Assembly (NCBI GenBank): GCA_900708905.1
Contig: CAADRB010000047.1
Span: forward strand, 658,225-722,224
From: Hymenolepis diminuta
Taxonomy: Eukaryota; Platyhelminthes; Cestoda; Cyclophyllidea; Hymenolepididae
DNA: 64,000 nt
Reading direction: 5' to 3'
Below are positions 39,360 to 53,000 of this stretch, piece after piece. The first letter of the stretch is position 1. Each line of letters begins with the position of its first letter. Made by a program: the position numbers and the translations under genes. The notes below the pieces were generated by a model that worked only from the letters and a program-made list of their open reading frames with translations, was not told where the DNA came from and made no database searches.

Positions 39360-40208
39360 TAAGTAGGACAACATACAGTTTAAACAATTGGGAATGGATG
39401 GGTCAAGAATAGAGGAAAGAGTAAAAAGAGGAATTAGGAGGGAAGAAGGCATCAGAGCTGAGCGAGGATGACCCGGACTGTGAGAAACATGCGAAATAAG
39501 GTACGATACGGCTGTTGATCACTTTTACATTCCTTGTTAGTTACTGAAAAACTGACAAATAAAGCAGAGGTATAAGACAGTAGGTGCGCAGGTACTGCAC
39601 TCTCCTGAGTCCCAATTGATTTTATAAACCTTCCCATCTAAAACACGCGTTTGGTACAGATAATAAGCTACTCCGTATTCGAATCACATATCAGATTTTG
39701 AAATTTCCAATTCACGAACATGGAAGCAATTCAATTGTACTTTTCGAGCTCATATAACATATATACATAAGTGTATTTGAAAGTAATCAACCAAATATTA
39801 CTATAATGTGATTTCGCATCCATTGACCTTTTTATTAAATTGGACTGTTTTATAGCTGAAAATAAGCGGCAAGTAAGAGAAACACAGAAGCAGTTGTTAA
39901 AAAGAAACCACCACCAAATCTACAGGACTTAAGAATATCAAGTGAAAGTCAGGCAGCTGTCATCTAGAAGAGAGCCTCATAAATTTGCACATAAAACATA
40001 TCAGTTGTTTTCGTTTAAGTGCATAATCATATAAGTTGAGAAATAGTACCCACACTTAGTGAAATTGCAGTTGCTATTTCACTCGTGTAATCCCACACAC
40101 GTTGACCTTAGGATACAGGATACAAAACTGTGCTCTCTCGCTCTCTCACTCGCTCTTCCCTTTGTTCTTTATTTCGTTTTTTGTTATTGCTTTCCTCTCT
40201 CCCCCTCC

Positions 40209-40354
40209 NNNNNNNNNNNNNNNNNNNNNNNNNNNNNNNNNNNNNNNNNNNNNNNNNNNNNNNNNNNNNNNNNNNNNNNNNNNNNNNNNNNNNNNNNNNN
40301 NNNNNNNNNNNNNNNNNNNNNNNNNNNNNNNNNNNNNNNNNNNNNNNNNNNNNN
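40209..40354. other. Assembly gap (146 N) after a C/T-rich tract
   Basis: A run of 146 N follows a C/T-rich stretch (40133-40208, CTCTCG/CTCTCT motifs). A long low-complexity tract is the likely reason for the gap. Apparent open frames across it are artefacts. Confidence 0.95.
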
Positions 40355-40467
40355 TTTTGTCAGTTATTTGAAGAAACGCACATGGGAACTGGTTAGAAAA
40401 CCCCATGGTTACAAAAATATACCCTTATGTGCCAATCAATTTTGTAACTAATTAACAGAAAGTAGAG

Positions 40468-40497
40468 ATTATTATTATTATTATTATTATTATTATT
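40468..40497. repeat. (ATT)10 microsatellite
   Basis: Ten uninterrupted ATT units, about 110 bases after the 146-N gap. Confidence 0.95.
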
Positions 40498-40922
40498 TGG
40501 AAAAGTACAGTGTCTGAAAAATGGGCTTTGCTCAATTCTCTTGCGTAAACATAAGTAAATAATGCGAAGAGAAAAGGGTTTTACAATGTTTGTCTTTGCC
40601 AACTATCGCTAAAAAAATACTTTCTCAGTCTCCAGGTCGTGCACCAGATTTTTTCCTCTCATGAAGGTCATTACGAACACGCCTGATTTTCCACTTAATT
40701 ACACCAAGCAAGATCTACCCCCACCAGAATAGATTATGACTAAATTACTTTGATCGGTGAAGTCTAAATGACTCAATTTGTCTGAATAAATGAAGGCTTG
40801 CAATACGACTTATTAAATAATGGCACACAGTAAACTCTATCCACGAATAATCCACACAGCCGGAATTCCGATCTTGTGGACATATTTTTGAACTGAATAT
40901 TTCTGTCTCCATTACATTTTAG

Positions 40923-41045
40923 CGGAAGTTTGCCTTGATAAAGGAAGCAGATCGCATTAAATTCTATAATCCTGATTCACGATTTTATGTACGGCTACCG
41001 TCAGAATCTGCTCTAATTACTGATATCAGTGTTAACCCACTTGAT
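40923..41045 (+). other. Candidate internal exon (unproven)
   Basis: A 123-base segment lies between a good acceptor (TCTCCATTACATTTTAG, ending 40922) and a consensus donor (GTAAGT at 41046). It is open over all 41 codons in phase 0, richer in GC than its surroundings, and contains KEADRIKFYNPDSRFYV and ITDISVNPLD. The last block loosely recalls the start of beta-propeller (YWTD/NHL) repeats, but this is weak. It has no start codon, so it would be an internal exon. No neighbouring exon with matching phase could be assigned. Chance is possible in AT-rich DNA of this size. Confidence 0.28.
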
Positions 41046-44000
41046 GTAAGTTGAACCTATTTGCGATACCAACTCTAGAAATTGATGTTAAATTGTGAAT
41101 TATCTACAAAGTAACTTTATTTAATTCCCATGTGTAGAGTAACGTCTATCAGAGTTGAATATGGTTAAATCATCCTCCGTAAAAGAATAAATTCCAGAGA
41201 ATAGATAAAACTAACTTTATTTCGCTCCGTTAGAAGGTGATTGTAGTTATTAAATTGGTAGAATCATCAAACGGGTAATTGCCACAATTGAAAATTTGGA
41301 GCCTATTCAAGTTTCAGACACAAAGTTCATAAAGTTATTCACCAGAAAAATAGCATTGGTAGAGCTTCTCTTTTGTATTAGCTCAAAACTCCAATGATCG
41401 GGTTTATTCAGCTTTCGCCACGGACTCGGGAAGGCATACTTTAAATTTTTAGGTAAATTTGTAACCAAACTAACGCTCTTAACTCAAGATAGATTCAAAG
41501 TTTTACTTATTATTGGACCCAAGCTCATTAGCATTGTCGACACTCATCTTTGTTTGACGGATAGAATCAAGTGGAGTACGGAGAGAGAAACTCAAATTCT
41601 GTCATGCCCTTAAATAGGCGGACTTGACTAGAACTGTTGACTATTCCTTTCACTGAATGTACACAGGTTGACCGGAACTCGTCCTCATATGACTTCCCCG
41701 AGGCGCACATTAACCACAGAGAAATCAGATTAAATTTCTTCAGATCTGTCTTTGCTGCCCCCGTGGTGACCTGAACAGAACCCATTAAAGGTGTCTGGAT
41801 TTCTCTCAAGATTGATAATTTGCTCAGGTGAATGAGACTTTTCACTAAATTCCGTTAGCATATCTCACCGACATAGAGCGCACATTAGTTAATGAGATCA
41901 GACGCAAGCAATTGGTCATTTGTAAGTCCACGGAAACAATTGAAAGCAATAATTGTAAGTAACCCTTGATAGCCATTTGAATTTGCAATCCATCCATCAA
42001 GTACTTTATCGGCTAGTTCCGCTTCTTAAAATTCTTCATATTTTCCCAATTTTGACCTAATTTCCTCCCTAATGTATTTCTCATTCGTTTTAAAGGTCAT
42101 AAAATTTAGGAAAGTTGATGTCCCTGCAAAACCTGTTTAATCTCCACTAATGACCCCTAATCGGAAGCCTGCATTAAATATTTCCTATAGATACAGGAAA
42201 GTAGTCGAATAAACGACAGCATCCAAATATTGCATAAAAAAACCAAGTTCTCCCAATGACGAAGCATTACTGATGAAAGAGATTAGAGGTAATCATACAC
42301 ATATATATGTGATAGGAGCTATCATAGTATCCCTTAGTAAATTTTCATCCCCTATATGTTTCATTCATCTATGATACTCAATGATTCACGTAATCATTTG
42401 AATATTAACTAAATTATTAAACCATTAGAGACTCGAGCCTTTAAAGTCCTCTTTAGTGCGTCGCCAAAATCACTTCTTAAACGACTCGCCTAGGTTTCAT
42501 AAACACCTGCATTGCAGTGCCTAGTTTTGCTTCCTCTGAATTTCAATATTCCATATTTAGTTCATCCATCCACATGACAAAAGGACTATTAAAATATAAC
42601 GTGTATTTTCCCAAATCATAAAGTCATAACAGCCGATTGTTAAAGTATGACGTTGGATATAAGAGACTGCGCATAATTAATAATTCACCTCACTTGTACG
42701 CATGAGCTTGAGGAATCATAACATTTTCCAGAATTCCCAAGTTAAATTCTCCCCACCCTCTGATTTTGCACAACGTCCAACTTAGCAAGTTGACAACGAC
42801 GCTTTTGTGAATATCCAGGTTAAGAAAATCCGAATCCATTTCGAAATGGGGCTAAAATTAGTCTGCTAACATTTAATTAATTAATTGAATATCAAGAAAT
42901 AAATGACCAATATGTGTCCTAAAACACACCTCTCACTCTTAAATATACTACGAAATCATCTGCTTGTTTACGTGATGTTAACTTGTCAACTTTCAATTTT
43001 TGCAATTTTCCCAAATTGCTGAGTCATTTTTTGGAGTTTTTACTAATTTATTAATTATTTTGTCAAAATAAATTAATTCGTTAAATTCGAATTTTTCAGA
43101 GTAACAGGAAATGCTCGTTACGGATTCCATCTCGAAGCTATCATGTAGACGTTATTATAGTGAACATACGTCTGTGAATTGGTTATCTTCTGGAGTCAAT
43201 CTCACCTATGCCTCACATAATTTTCATTTGTCACTAAATTCAACTCAGATAAAGCCTATCCCACTCTGGTATTCGACCTCTTATTTTTGGATAATATGAT
43301 AAACTCCCTCTGAGACACAGTAATTTGAGTACCACTGACGTCCCTGTCGCGACGCAAGACTAAAATCTTCTATTATCTCTTAGATGCCACCAGTATTAAA
43401 CTACTAATCATAAAACCTGGATTGGTTTAAATGTAACCCCCTCCTCGACTTCATACTGCCAGACCCATTGTACCATAATGCCAGAAGACTGGGAGTAGCT
43501 GAATACGTCTAAAGTACAAAGGGACTGTGTTTTAAGGGTCTACATAACATGGTTTAAATGAACTGTTAAATAATAGATGCGATTGAGAACTCACTCTGTG
43601 CTCTCCCTGAAATAGTCTTATCAACTTGAGATCTCGCCGCAAATATGATGAACGAAACCTCATCCCCCTGTCGTTGATCGCGCCTAACTTGTCTATCTAA
43701 TCAGTTGTGGTTAATGCTGAGATTTTGTTCGCAGTTAACAAAACGTTAAATCCACCATTTGATCAACTGAATATAAACACTATCAAGAAAAATGAAAATT
43801 TATCGTCGAATATAACAATAAATATTAACTTTTTGCAATAAAATACGATTCAAACATTGAGATAGAGAGATTCATAAAAAAATATTACTTTAATCAAATT
43901 GTGAAGAAAGTAAATTTTGACACTGTCCTTCTTCTAAATTAGGTTCAAGTTGTGATTGGTGTCTTTACGTTCCTTGGACCTTCTTAATACTTAAAAAGGT

Positions 44001-47000
44001 AGTTCTGGTTATTGATTTTTCTTTAACTTGATATTATTTTTCATAAACGGAGATTCATATTCAATTGTACTTTTGTATTTTTAACAATTCGTAAATTCAA
44101 CTTTATTTTATAGATACCTTAAGATAGCTTATACCCCGAATCGCTGACTTTTTGAGGTTGGGTGGAGCCACTCACAATATTTGAGCGAACTCTTTTTGGG
44201 ATCTCACATTCCTTGATAGTTAACCTTGTTTATCATTGACCTAAGGTGTTTTTGACTGTTCTTACATTTTAAACTAACAGGTATTTTATCACTCACTTAC
44301 CCATCCACAGTCTGACCATATCAGAATGACATCTCTATGTGCGTTGACAACCTATACTCAAAACTACCCCTATGGGAGTTTTTATGAACATAGGAAGGTA
44401 CTTCAAAGGTTCCAATGCTTCTAAATTCTCTTGCGATAACCTTACCACAAGTGTAGTCAAATTAGTATGAATGTTGATGAAATCGGAGATGCCAGTACAC
44501 TTCCACGACTGACTTGGTATTAATTTATAAAGTTTTCTGGGAGATTGAGCTTACTAACAAACTGGTCATGCAACAACTCTTCTTAATTTGAATTATATGT
44601 ATTTATTTCAAACTCTTGGCTAGTTGACTAGATGAAAGGAAAATTTTTCCCAGAAAATGACATTCAGAACCAAATATTACAGTTAAAAGATAGAAAGGAT
44701 GTCAAAATGAAGAAATGATAACATTTTGCAGACTTAGCTCTTCATTGTGGTAGAATTTGAAGGCTGTGCATTCTATTGTCCAAGTCGTATCGTTGATGCA
44801 ATGTGTAAGCAAACGGATTTATAAGTTGTTAATTTTACAAGCTTCTAATTGCATAAGTGAATTCTGATCCCTGGACAGGGTATATAAATGTGGAATTTTC
44901 GATGCAAAATATTAAAATACAACATCTTTTGAATGTTATTTCCAGTGGCTTTTTACCCAAGAAACAATTTGCGTTGTAGTGGGTAATAATCTGAATCAAT
45001 GGTTGTATCGATTCAACAAAAAATACAAAATTCTCTTTTGTTCCAAATTCTTGAACATTCTGTTTTTTCTTATCAATTATTATGGCGTTAGGATCTTAAA
45101 CACTGATAATGAATTTGGCCAGGAAAGAATTTATATTTAAGCGTCTGGGCTTTTCACCCTCTTTGAACTTACAGATGGTCTCACACCAGTAAAGTCTAAC
45201 GAAATCCTATCAAATTAATTGTACGTATATGTCATTAATACAAATAAATGACATATTTCTCAATCCCAATTGGTCCATATCAAGAAAGCTCGGGAAAACG
45301 TTATTCCTTTTGAAGATGTTTAGTTTGCCCCATGACAAATTGCTCCTTCTTAATACAAGACTATCGACAATTTGTCTTCACGGATTACAAAGAGCGTTAA
45401 TATTGCATGATTTAAATGTGATAAGAATATAGAATCAATCACCTGTGTCAAAATGTGCCTGGTCTAAATGGAGCACGATTCTCCACATGATATTCTTATT
45501 AGCTGATAATCTGAATTCAGTTCTTATTAATAACCATATTAACTGAACAAACCTGAATTAGTAGATGTTAAATATATATTCAACAGAGGTCTGAGAAAGG
45601 TCCACATTCGTATGTCTGAATTTTCCTCTTTAAGGTCACCTAACTGTTCACATGATTCTGTCTTGTAAATAATGCAGAACTTTTCTCCTAAGCAAACGTT
45701 TCTCCTCATTTGTAATTCCATCCATCCCGATATGCCATTTTAATTAATAATCGGAATGCATTAAAACAACAATTTTATTATTCTAGTTTTCTGCTGAGGC
45801 AAGGCTATTAGGGACAGCAATCCCAAACCAAAATGAATAATAATAAGCCCAAAGTGAATTTGTACACTTTCAAGCTGGAACTTATTTACGGAATAAATAA
45901 CTTGAATGTGATTGGTTGCACTTTACCCCCAGAGTTGTTTTTCTTTCATAAATGCTATTCTGTGGACATCAAAGGCTAGGAGATAAGTAGAAAAGTATTC
46001 ATTAAAATATTCTCAGGCAAATTTGGATAAAAACGAATGCATTTAGGCAAAAAATCCTTAAATTTATGAATAATATTGAATGAACAGATGGCTAATGGTA
46101 TTGAGATATATGTATATATCTATTTGATAAAAGTAAAGTTAAGGCTGCCTTGATACTGCAAGAAAGATCGACTTTTATAACGCTCTCGAGTGAGATCTGC
46201 AGATTCTTCTAGGAAATGCGACAGCCAAGCTTCAAAAAGTATCTCGTATTTAGGATGCAATGAAAAGTCTTTCCATTTTTTGTATCCCGAAGTTCTTTTA
46301 AGCCATCGAATGCTTAAACGGACCAGCAAAAAAGCTTACACAAAGTTTTGACTAATGCAGATGGATCAAGTCTTGAATTAGCATGAACTGCCATGACTAA
46401 ATTATTACACTGTCTCATTCTCTGTCTCTAAAAGCATAAATTCGCATGTCAAATGAATTTTGGTGTAATGTAAAACCGTCAATTGAAGTTTCGCCGAACA
46501 GCAGTAATGGCCTTGCACTTTGATATAAGCATCGTTTCTCAGGTGCACCGATCCAGTCGAACTTCCAGGACCTAACAGTTTTGTTAAAGACCCTTGCAGC
46601 TGAAATATCACATTCCAGAATGACATTATCAACGCAATGCGAGTCCTTACAAATGACCTTTTGCAAAAGTACCACATGTTATTCCCAGCTTAGAAAGTAA
46701 CTCATATCTGATTTCTCAATGTCTTAATCTTCACAAACTAGACCCTCTCAGATGTAGCTGTTTATCCGTTTGTCCATATATAAAACATATATTTATTAAA
46801 AAACGGACATAAGTATGAATTTATATGTTAATTTAATAATTAATCGTTAATTTGGCAGAATAATATGTACCTTTCAAGTTCATGCAATTAATTTTAAGGT
46901 CGACTATTTTCTGTCCGTTTTGTATTCTCTAAAACAGCCTTGATTCCGGAAAAATCATAAGAAAGCTTGTATCTGGTCTCAAAGTGTAGAAGATCGACTA

Positions 47001-50000
47001 CATGGTCAGTTTATTTTGCCAAAATATTGTTTACGCTAACAGATTTGACAAGCACTGAAAGAGTAATGAGTACTTTTAAGTTTTAAATATATCATTTGAG
47101 TGCAAAATGACAGATATTAATCAAGGTGGTCTGATCAACCACTCATCTACATAAAATGATCTTCGATCTCTCGATATCGCAAATATGCGCTCTCAAATCA
47201 GAGTAATACGACTATGAAGAGTTGAAACAATTCAGCATATCCAAAAATTTCAATGAAGTATAATTCTTGAAATCCTGACTTCATTCTGGGCTTCTTTTGA
47301 CCCTTAATTTTAATCGCCGGTGAGTTTAAATGTCATGGGTCAGATCTTTGCTTCGAGGCAAAATAATATAATTCCACCAAGCTTAAAGCACATAATATAT
47401 GCAAAGTTTGGTTATAATTTTGCCCATGACATGAACATTCATTTTGCCTGCAAATTCAGTCGTAAAAGACAAAAGGCAAATCATTCTTTAAAATGATTAG
47501 ATTGGTTTCGACTAATCAAATTTCATCAGGTGATTTAAAATTCCGCTAAAGCTTTCTGCTTAATTATGCAGTTTAGGGTGCTAGTTCATCCCCTTTGTCC
47601 ATTGGTTTGTTTAAATCTGTCTTTATTAGCAAAGGCGGATAATTACCTTTCAACTCACATGCCACCTTATGATTTTGCAGGAAGGTAATAAATTACGGCT
47701 CGTGATTAACAAACAACATTTAGTCAGTAAATTACACAAAACCGATTTGTTAGTTGATTCGTTTACTTAGTTGATACGTGTTTACTAATGGAAATTATGG
47801 CACATTATTTATAAATGAAACATGAGTTGCGAATATAAATGCAGATAAAATTTGAGCAACAGGTCTCACTTATTGACTTAAAACAGCAAGTAGCCCCAAA
47901 AATAGGAGTGGTACGACTTACATGATATGGTTATTGGTGAAATCGGGTCATACGCCTTCTTCTGCTATCAGAAGGTTTAGGTGTTTAAGGAGCTCAAAAC
48001 AAATCCACTCGTTTGATTAAAATTCGAAAATGAAATTGAAATTTCATGCAAATTGCGCCAAAGTGAAGAGAAGACTACCAGAGATCTCAAAACCTGGATG
48101 AGTTTTCATTTAAAAAACAAAAATTTAATCAATAACTGAGTAAAACATTTGTGTATCAAGAAGAACGTTGAAATTTTACCTTATATAGTCATCCATCCCA
48201 ATGTTCAATTCGTAATTTTTAATATGACCTTTTGATCACAGTTGCCAAATTTGAAAATAATCACTTTTCACTGATGGTTTCTCAAGATCGGCCTTTTCAA
48301 TATTCGGCAGTGCTGATATTATCTGTTGTCGAGGAAAACTCATGGAAACACTATAAAAACCTTTTTTTGCATTATATTCGATTTTTTAAATTAGTTTATT
48401 TTATATAAAATATCAGCTAAGAGCCTCTGCTGTGATGAAAAATGCAAGGAGGGGCACACGATTTACAATACGGCAATTATCAAAGGGATTAATATTACAA
48501 ATTTCAGTGATGAGCCCCCTCTATCATTCGAATGGCAAATTAAATCATTTCTTTCTATTTCAGTGAGTTTAACTAAAATTATTTTCAAAAATTGTTATCA
48601 AATAAACAGATCCGGTGTCAGAAGGTAGCATTTTGACAATCGATGTGCATGATAGGTGGATAATATATCTGGCTGAAATTGCATCTTTTTATGCTTACGA
48701 ATGGTGGCTCCAATTCCGTCTTTAAAATATGACAACAGTTGTCAAGCAGAGGAATATAATTCAATCTGGTGTTTATTGTAAAGGTGCGTGGAAAATGGAA
48801 GCAGATGGGAAAATATTATAGATAAATGAAATCTGAGAGCGAGTTAGGAAGTGAATATTATAAAAGAAATGATCCCAAATTTGAAGTCTATTCTTTACGC
48901 TGAGTCAAACATTATTCTTAAGGTCAGTCATATGACAAATGGTTTGGTCAATCTTTAAAAAGTTAGTTAGAATGTTTACTTTCCATTAAGTAGGCACCAA
49001 TAATTCAAAGTTACTCTGGAAGGCTTTGCAGCATAACTATGAATTAATATGAAGGCCTATTAATTTTCTGTGACCATTCTGCAAATATTTATCATCAGGG
49101 AAATGTAGATTGTTCTCGCAGTGAAAGAGCTAAATGACCTCCATAATTAGTGTTGACCGAAATTAGCTGAATTCAGTATAATCTGTACGGTTTCGAATTT
49201 CAGAGTTTCTTTTTTCCGACTGTTATAATGCTTGGTGATGTTTTAAGTTAGGCTGCAGTTGCTTAGACCCCAAAGAGAGAGAGAAGGAAGAAAATGACCA
49301 AACCAGACAACTCTAGTCTCCTAGCCAGACGTTTACTAACTTAATTTGGGATCTGTTCATTCATTTATGCTAGGGTTATGCTTGAAAGGAGAAAATTGAA
49401 CTCTACTGGGCACGGTCGGTCCGACAACGGAGTAGTCTATAAGTGGTAGTTGACCTTGTCATGTTGTGACCTGTAGGGGTCTGAGAGCAACATGGCACTT
49501 TCGATGCATGACAAAACCTTATTTACTCCTTATATTAGGAATCTGTCTTGAATGACGTGAGCAACATTACAACTTTACAACTTTAATAGTCATCCAGATG
49601 AAATTTAGAGTGAATGTGTCCTACAAAATATCAAACACTCGGTACAATTGATACTCGTATTTTTTTAAACTACTGATAGAAAAAGTAGATTCATCATGTA
49701 GGACTTTAATCTGCATACACACATAGTTATTCTTGAAATAGTATCACCATGTCAACAGTGGCCGTGGAAATAATGAGGCAACCAAGCAAAATTTATGAAA
49801 AATACGAAATTTATGACATAATTTTATAAGCTAGAATTATAAAAAATAATTTTGAAAGAAAACAAATGCAAATCTTAATTTGTTTGAATTTTTCAGAGCT
49901 AAAGTAAATTTTTGTAACAAAGAGGTTAATGAGAGCCAATAAGATGAACGATTTAGCAGTGCTGGACAAAATAGTCAGAAGTATATTCATATACAAGACA

Positions 50001-53000
50001 AATGCTTAATTTAAAAATTATTTCCCGACGAAAATTTCATAAATTATTTGTTACTGGCTGTTTCCAGGGTCTGAGCAAATATTAATAAGTGCAGTTATTT
50101 ACAGATCTATTGAGCATACGAGTCAGACATTATGATGCCTAGTTTTTAAGGCTTAATACATTGAAGAAAGCTCTTTGAGGCTGTGAAGTTATCTTCCGGT
50201 ACTATTTGGCATTCTTTTCCAGCTTTGATCTAGTTATAAAGGTTAGGTTCATGGAGAAGTTTATTCTTAAAAGTGTCGAGAAGCCCTGAATTCGGAATAA
50301 CTATGTATGAAAGTACGCATCTGTTGGCATGGGAAATAAAGGAAGTGCCTGCATGTCCTGTTTCACCTCATTTTTGTATCTGACATTGAGATTTTTTAGT
50401 TAACAGGACTCATGAGCATTCGAGCAGTAGTAATTACTGAATAAAATTTAATCTCTTAAACGCCTTGGTGACTGTTAGACCACCTATCAATCAGCAGGAT
50501 CTTAACAACATATATATTAAAATTCCTGTGAATAATCAAATGATCCTTTGCCAATATTCCCTTCTTTCCAACCTCAATGTGTTTATCCCTACCTCCAAAG
50601 TTTGATGCTTATGATGCTCTTTTGACTAGTTTAGAGATCTACTAACTTCAGCTATATGTTAATTTTTCCTCGACCCAACACGAGAGCTCCTTCTTCTTAC
50701 AATACATCTACCCGACTCTCTTCCTCCTAATTCCTATCGGTCAACTCCTATAGTCGGGTCCTTCGGTTTCCTTTTCCCTATCTGCAGTTCATTCCGATCT
50801 ATGCTTTTGAATTCCTCTCTCACTTTCTCCCTGATAAGTCTCATTAAGTTGATGTCACGGCTAATGCTCTGCCTTTCTTCTCAGTTTGTGTGTATTTGAT
50901 GGGCTCAGTATGCGGCTTCTCCATGGATAACTAATGTGGCTTGGCTAAAATGGAAGAACAAGAATTCTTCTGACTTTATCACAGAATGTAGAAAACATCA
51001 TACAAACTCTGAGGGTAAATTGTCTAGTGGTATTTTTGTTTTGACACATGGCCTTTGCTATCAAATGATAAATGGAGATGTAAAAATGTGGTGACTTTGT
51101 CAATCCAAATTCTTAAAAAACTCACTAATATCTTAAGAAGTAAAATTCCACTCTATCGAATTAAATGCTTTCTCATGCAATTCCTCTGTACATTCAATGA
51201 AAAGAAATACTCACTTCTATTCAGTTGGATACTTAATCATATTTCTTACATTTTTATGAAGTGTGGCATTTAGTAGAACGATTGAGGTGTTTTCCAGAGC
51301 TAGAAGAAAACTCATCTTTTTGAAGTAAGTTGGCGCTAGGAAGCGTCGATGTATTTTAGATGATAAGTTCTGTACACAAATTGGGAGGATTACTTCGTCA
51401 TCTTGATATTAATGACTGTTATTAATCCACTAATAAAATTTAACTGAACATAATTCAAAGTATTAAACTTAATACTACGATCTCATTGAAGGGTATGGAT
51501 CGATATTATAATAGGAGGCTGAAGGTATAAAATTAGCTTGAGCAGTTAAAAAATAATCTTTGTTTGTTCCACTCTTTTCTAAATCATTTAGTAAAAATAC
51601 ACCCGAAAAGGTAACTTCCTCTTATCCAATTACCTCGATAGAATGTTTGAATAGCTAAATATGGACTGTTTAAGTGTATCTATTGTGATTTGAAACAGAT
51701 AAGTAAGTGGATAGTAAAATATTAGAAAGTGAAAATTTTTTCGTTAGCTTTTTCAGTTAACCTTCAAGAATCATATATTACTGAAATGATTAAGTCAATA
51801 TAAAACTGTTTAATAATATCAGTGATTGGCAGTGACATTGCCAAATGAAAACTGAAAATGCCACAAACTACAAAGCAGATAGCTTTTGTGGGTGTCTATA
51901 TCTAGAAGATGAACTTCAATAACCGCCACAGGCAGATGGGATAAGGTAATTTTTAGATCTAGTTTAAATCAAATATGTATTAATATTTAGAGATAAATGA
52001 AGTGTAGATAACCAAAGCATATGACTTTACAAAACCCTTTCCGACGACGGATTTGAGTAATTGATATAAGAGCATTGTTGAATTAAATAATATATTTAGA
52101 TCATAGTTTTTAATAAAATATGTCAAGTTTAACCAAAAAAGAGCCTTTAAATAGGGATAAATGAAACGATTTTATATTATACAACTCCAGATAAGTATAT
52201 GCATAAGGAGGTACTCTGTAATAAAAAGTTAATATTTTTAATCACTAAGCTGACGCGTGTGCTACCTTGTTAGCTGGTAGGTAGGTAGTAATGGGTGTTA
52301 TTTAACCAATAATTGGTGGAAAGTGCAATTTTTGTCAAATTAATACTGAAGGATACTGAACAACACAACGTCATATATGATTTTGGGAAAATAAAATCTT
52401 ATACCACTTATCTGTATCTTATTTATATCGAAGCTTTACGGAAGAGAAATCACACGGAGAACTAATTTTCTCCAAAGAGCACATGAATTCTAGCATGTTT
52501 CATCCATGAATTAAAAGCGCAGCTTAATAATTATATGAGTAGCCAATGTAAACTCATCGGTTGGCAGTTAAGAGACGAGATTTATGTGATAATGATGCAA
52601 ATAAATCCCAAATTTAGGAAATTAAATCCCTCAAAGTAAAATAGAAACTTGGTTATTAAAAGTTCTCACTCTACCTCCATTCTGATTTGTGTTTCGCAGA
52701 TTATTATATACCATCTCACCATATTAGGTCTGGGTTTCTAAGAATCACATTCGATTATTATCTTAAAAGTTTCGATAGGCCAACTGCACGGATAGTGATG
52801 AAAACGATTAATAAGTAGTCACCATCAAGTTTAAAAAACAACAAAGTTCAAAGCAAATTTCATGGATCAGAACAAAAGATCATACCGATGCTGAAATTTG
52901 AAAAGGAGTTATTTATTACACAAACTAAGTAACCGTCGAAATTGTTTGCGCACCTACTGAAAAGTACAATTGCGGAAGCAGATATTCAGACATATTGAAG

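Noticed and set aside
40059..40451. Several open frames across 40130-40400
   Set aside because: They are produced by the N run and a C/T-rich tract.
44946..45140. 64-codon open stretch after a good acceptor (TTATTTCCAG)
   Set aside because: Composition is that of AT-rich non-coding DNA, with no donor or recognisable motif; one of several expected by chance in 64 kb.
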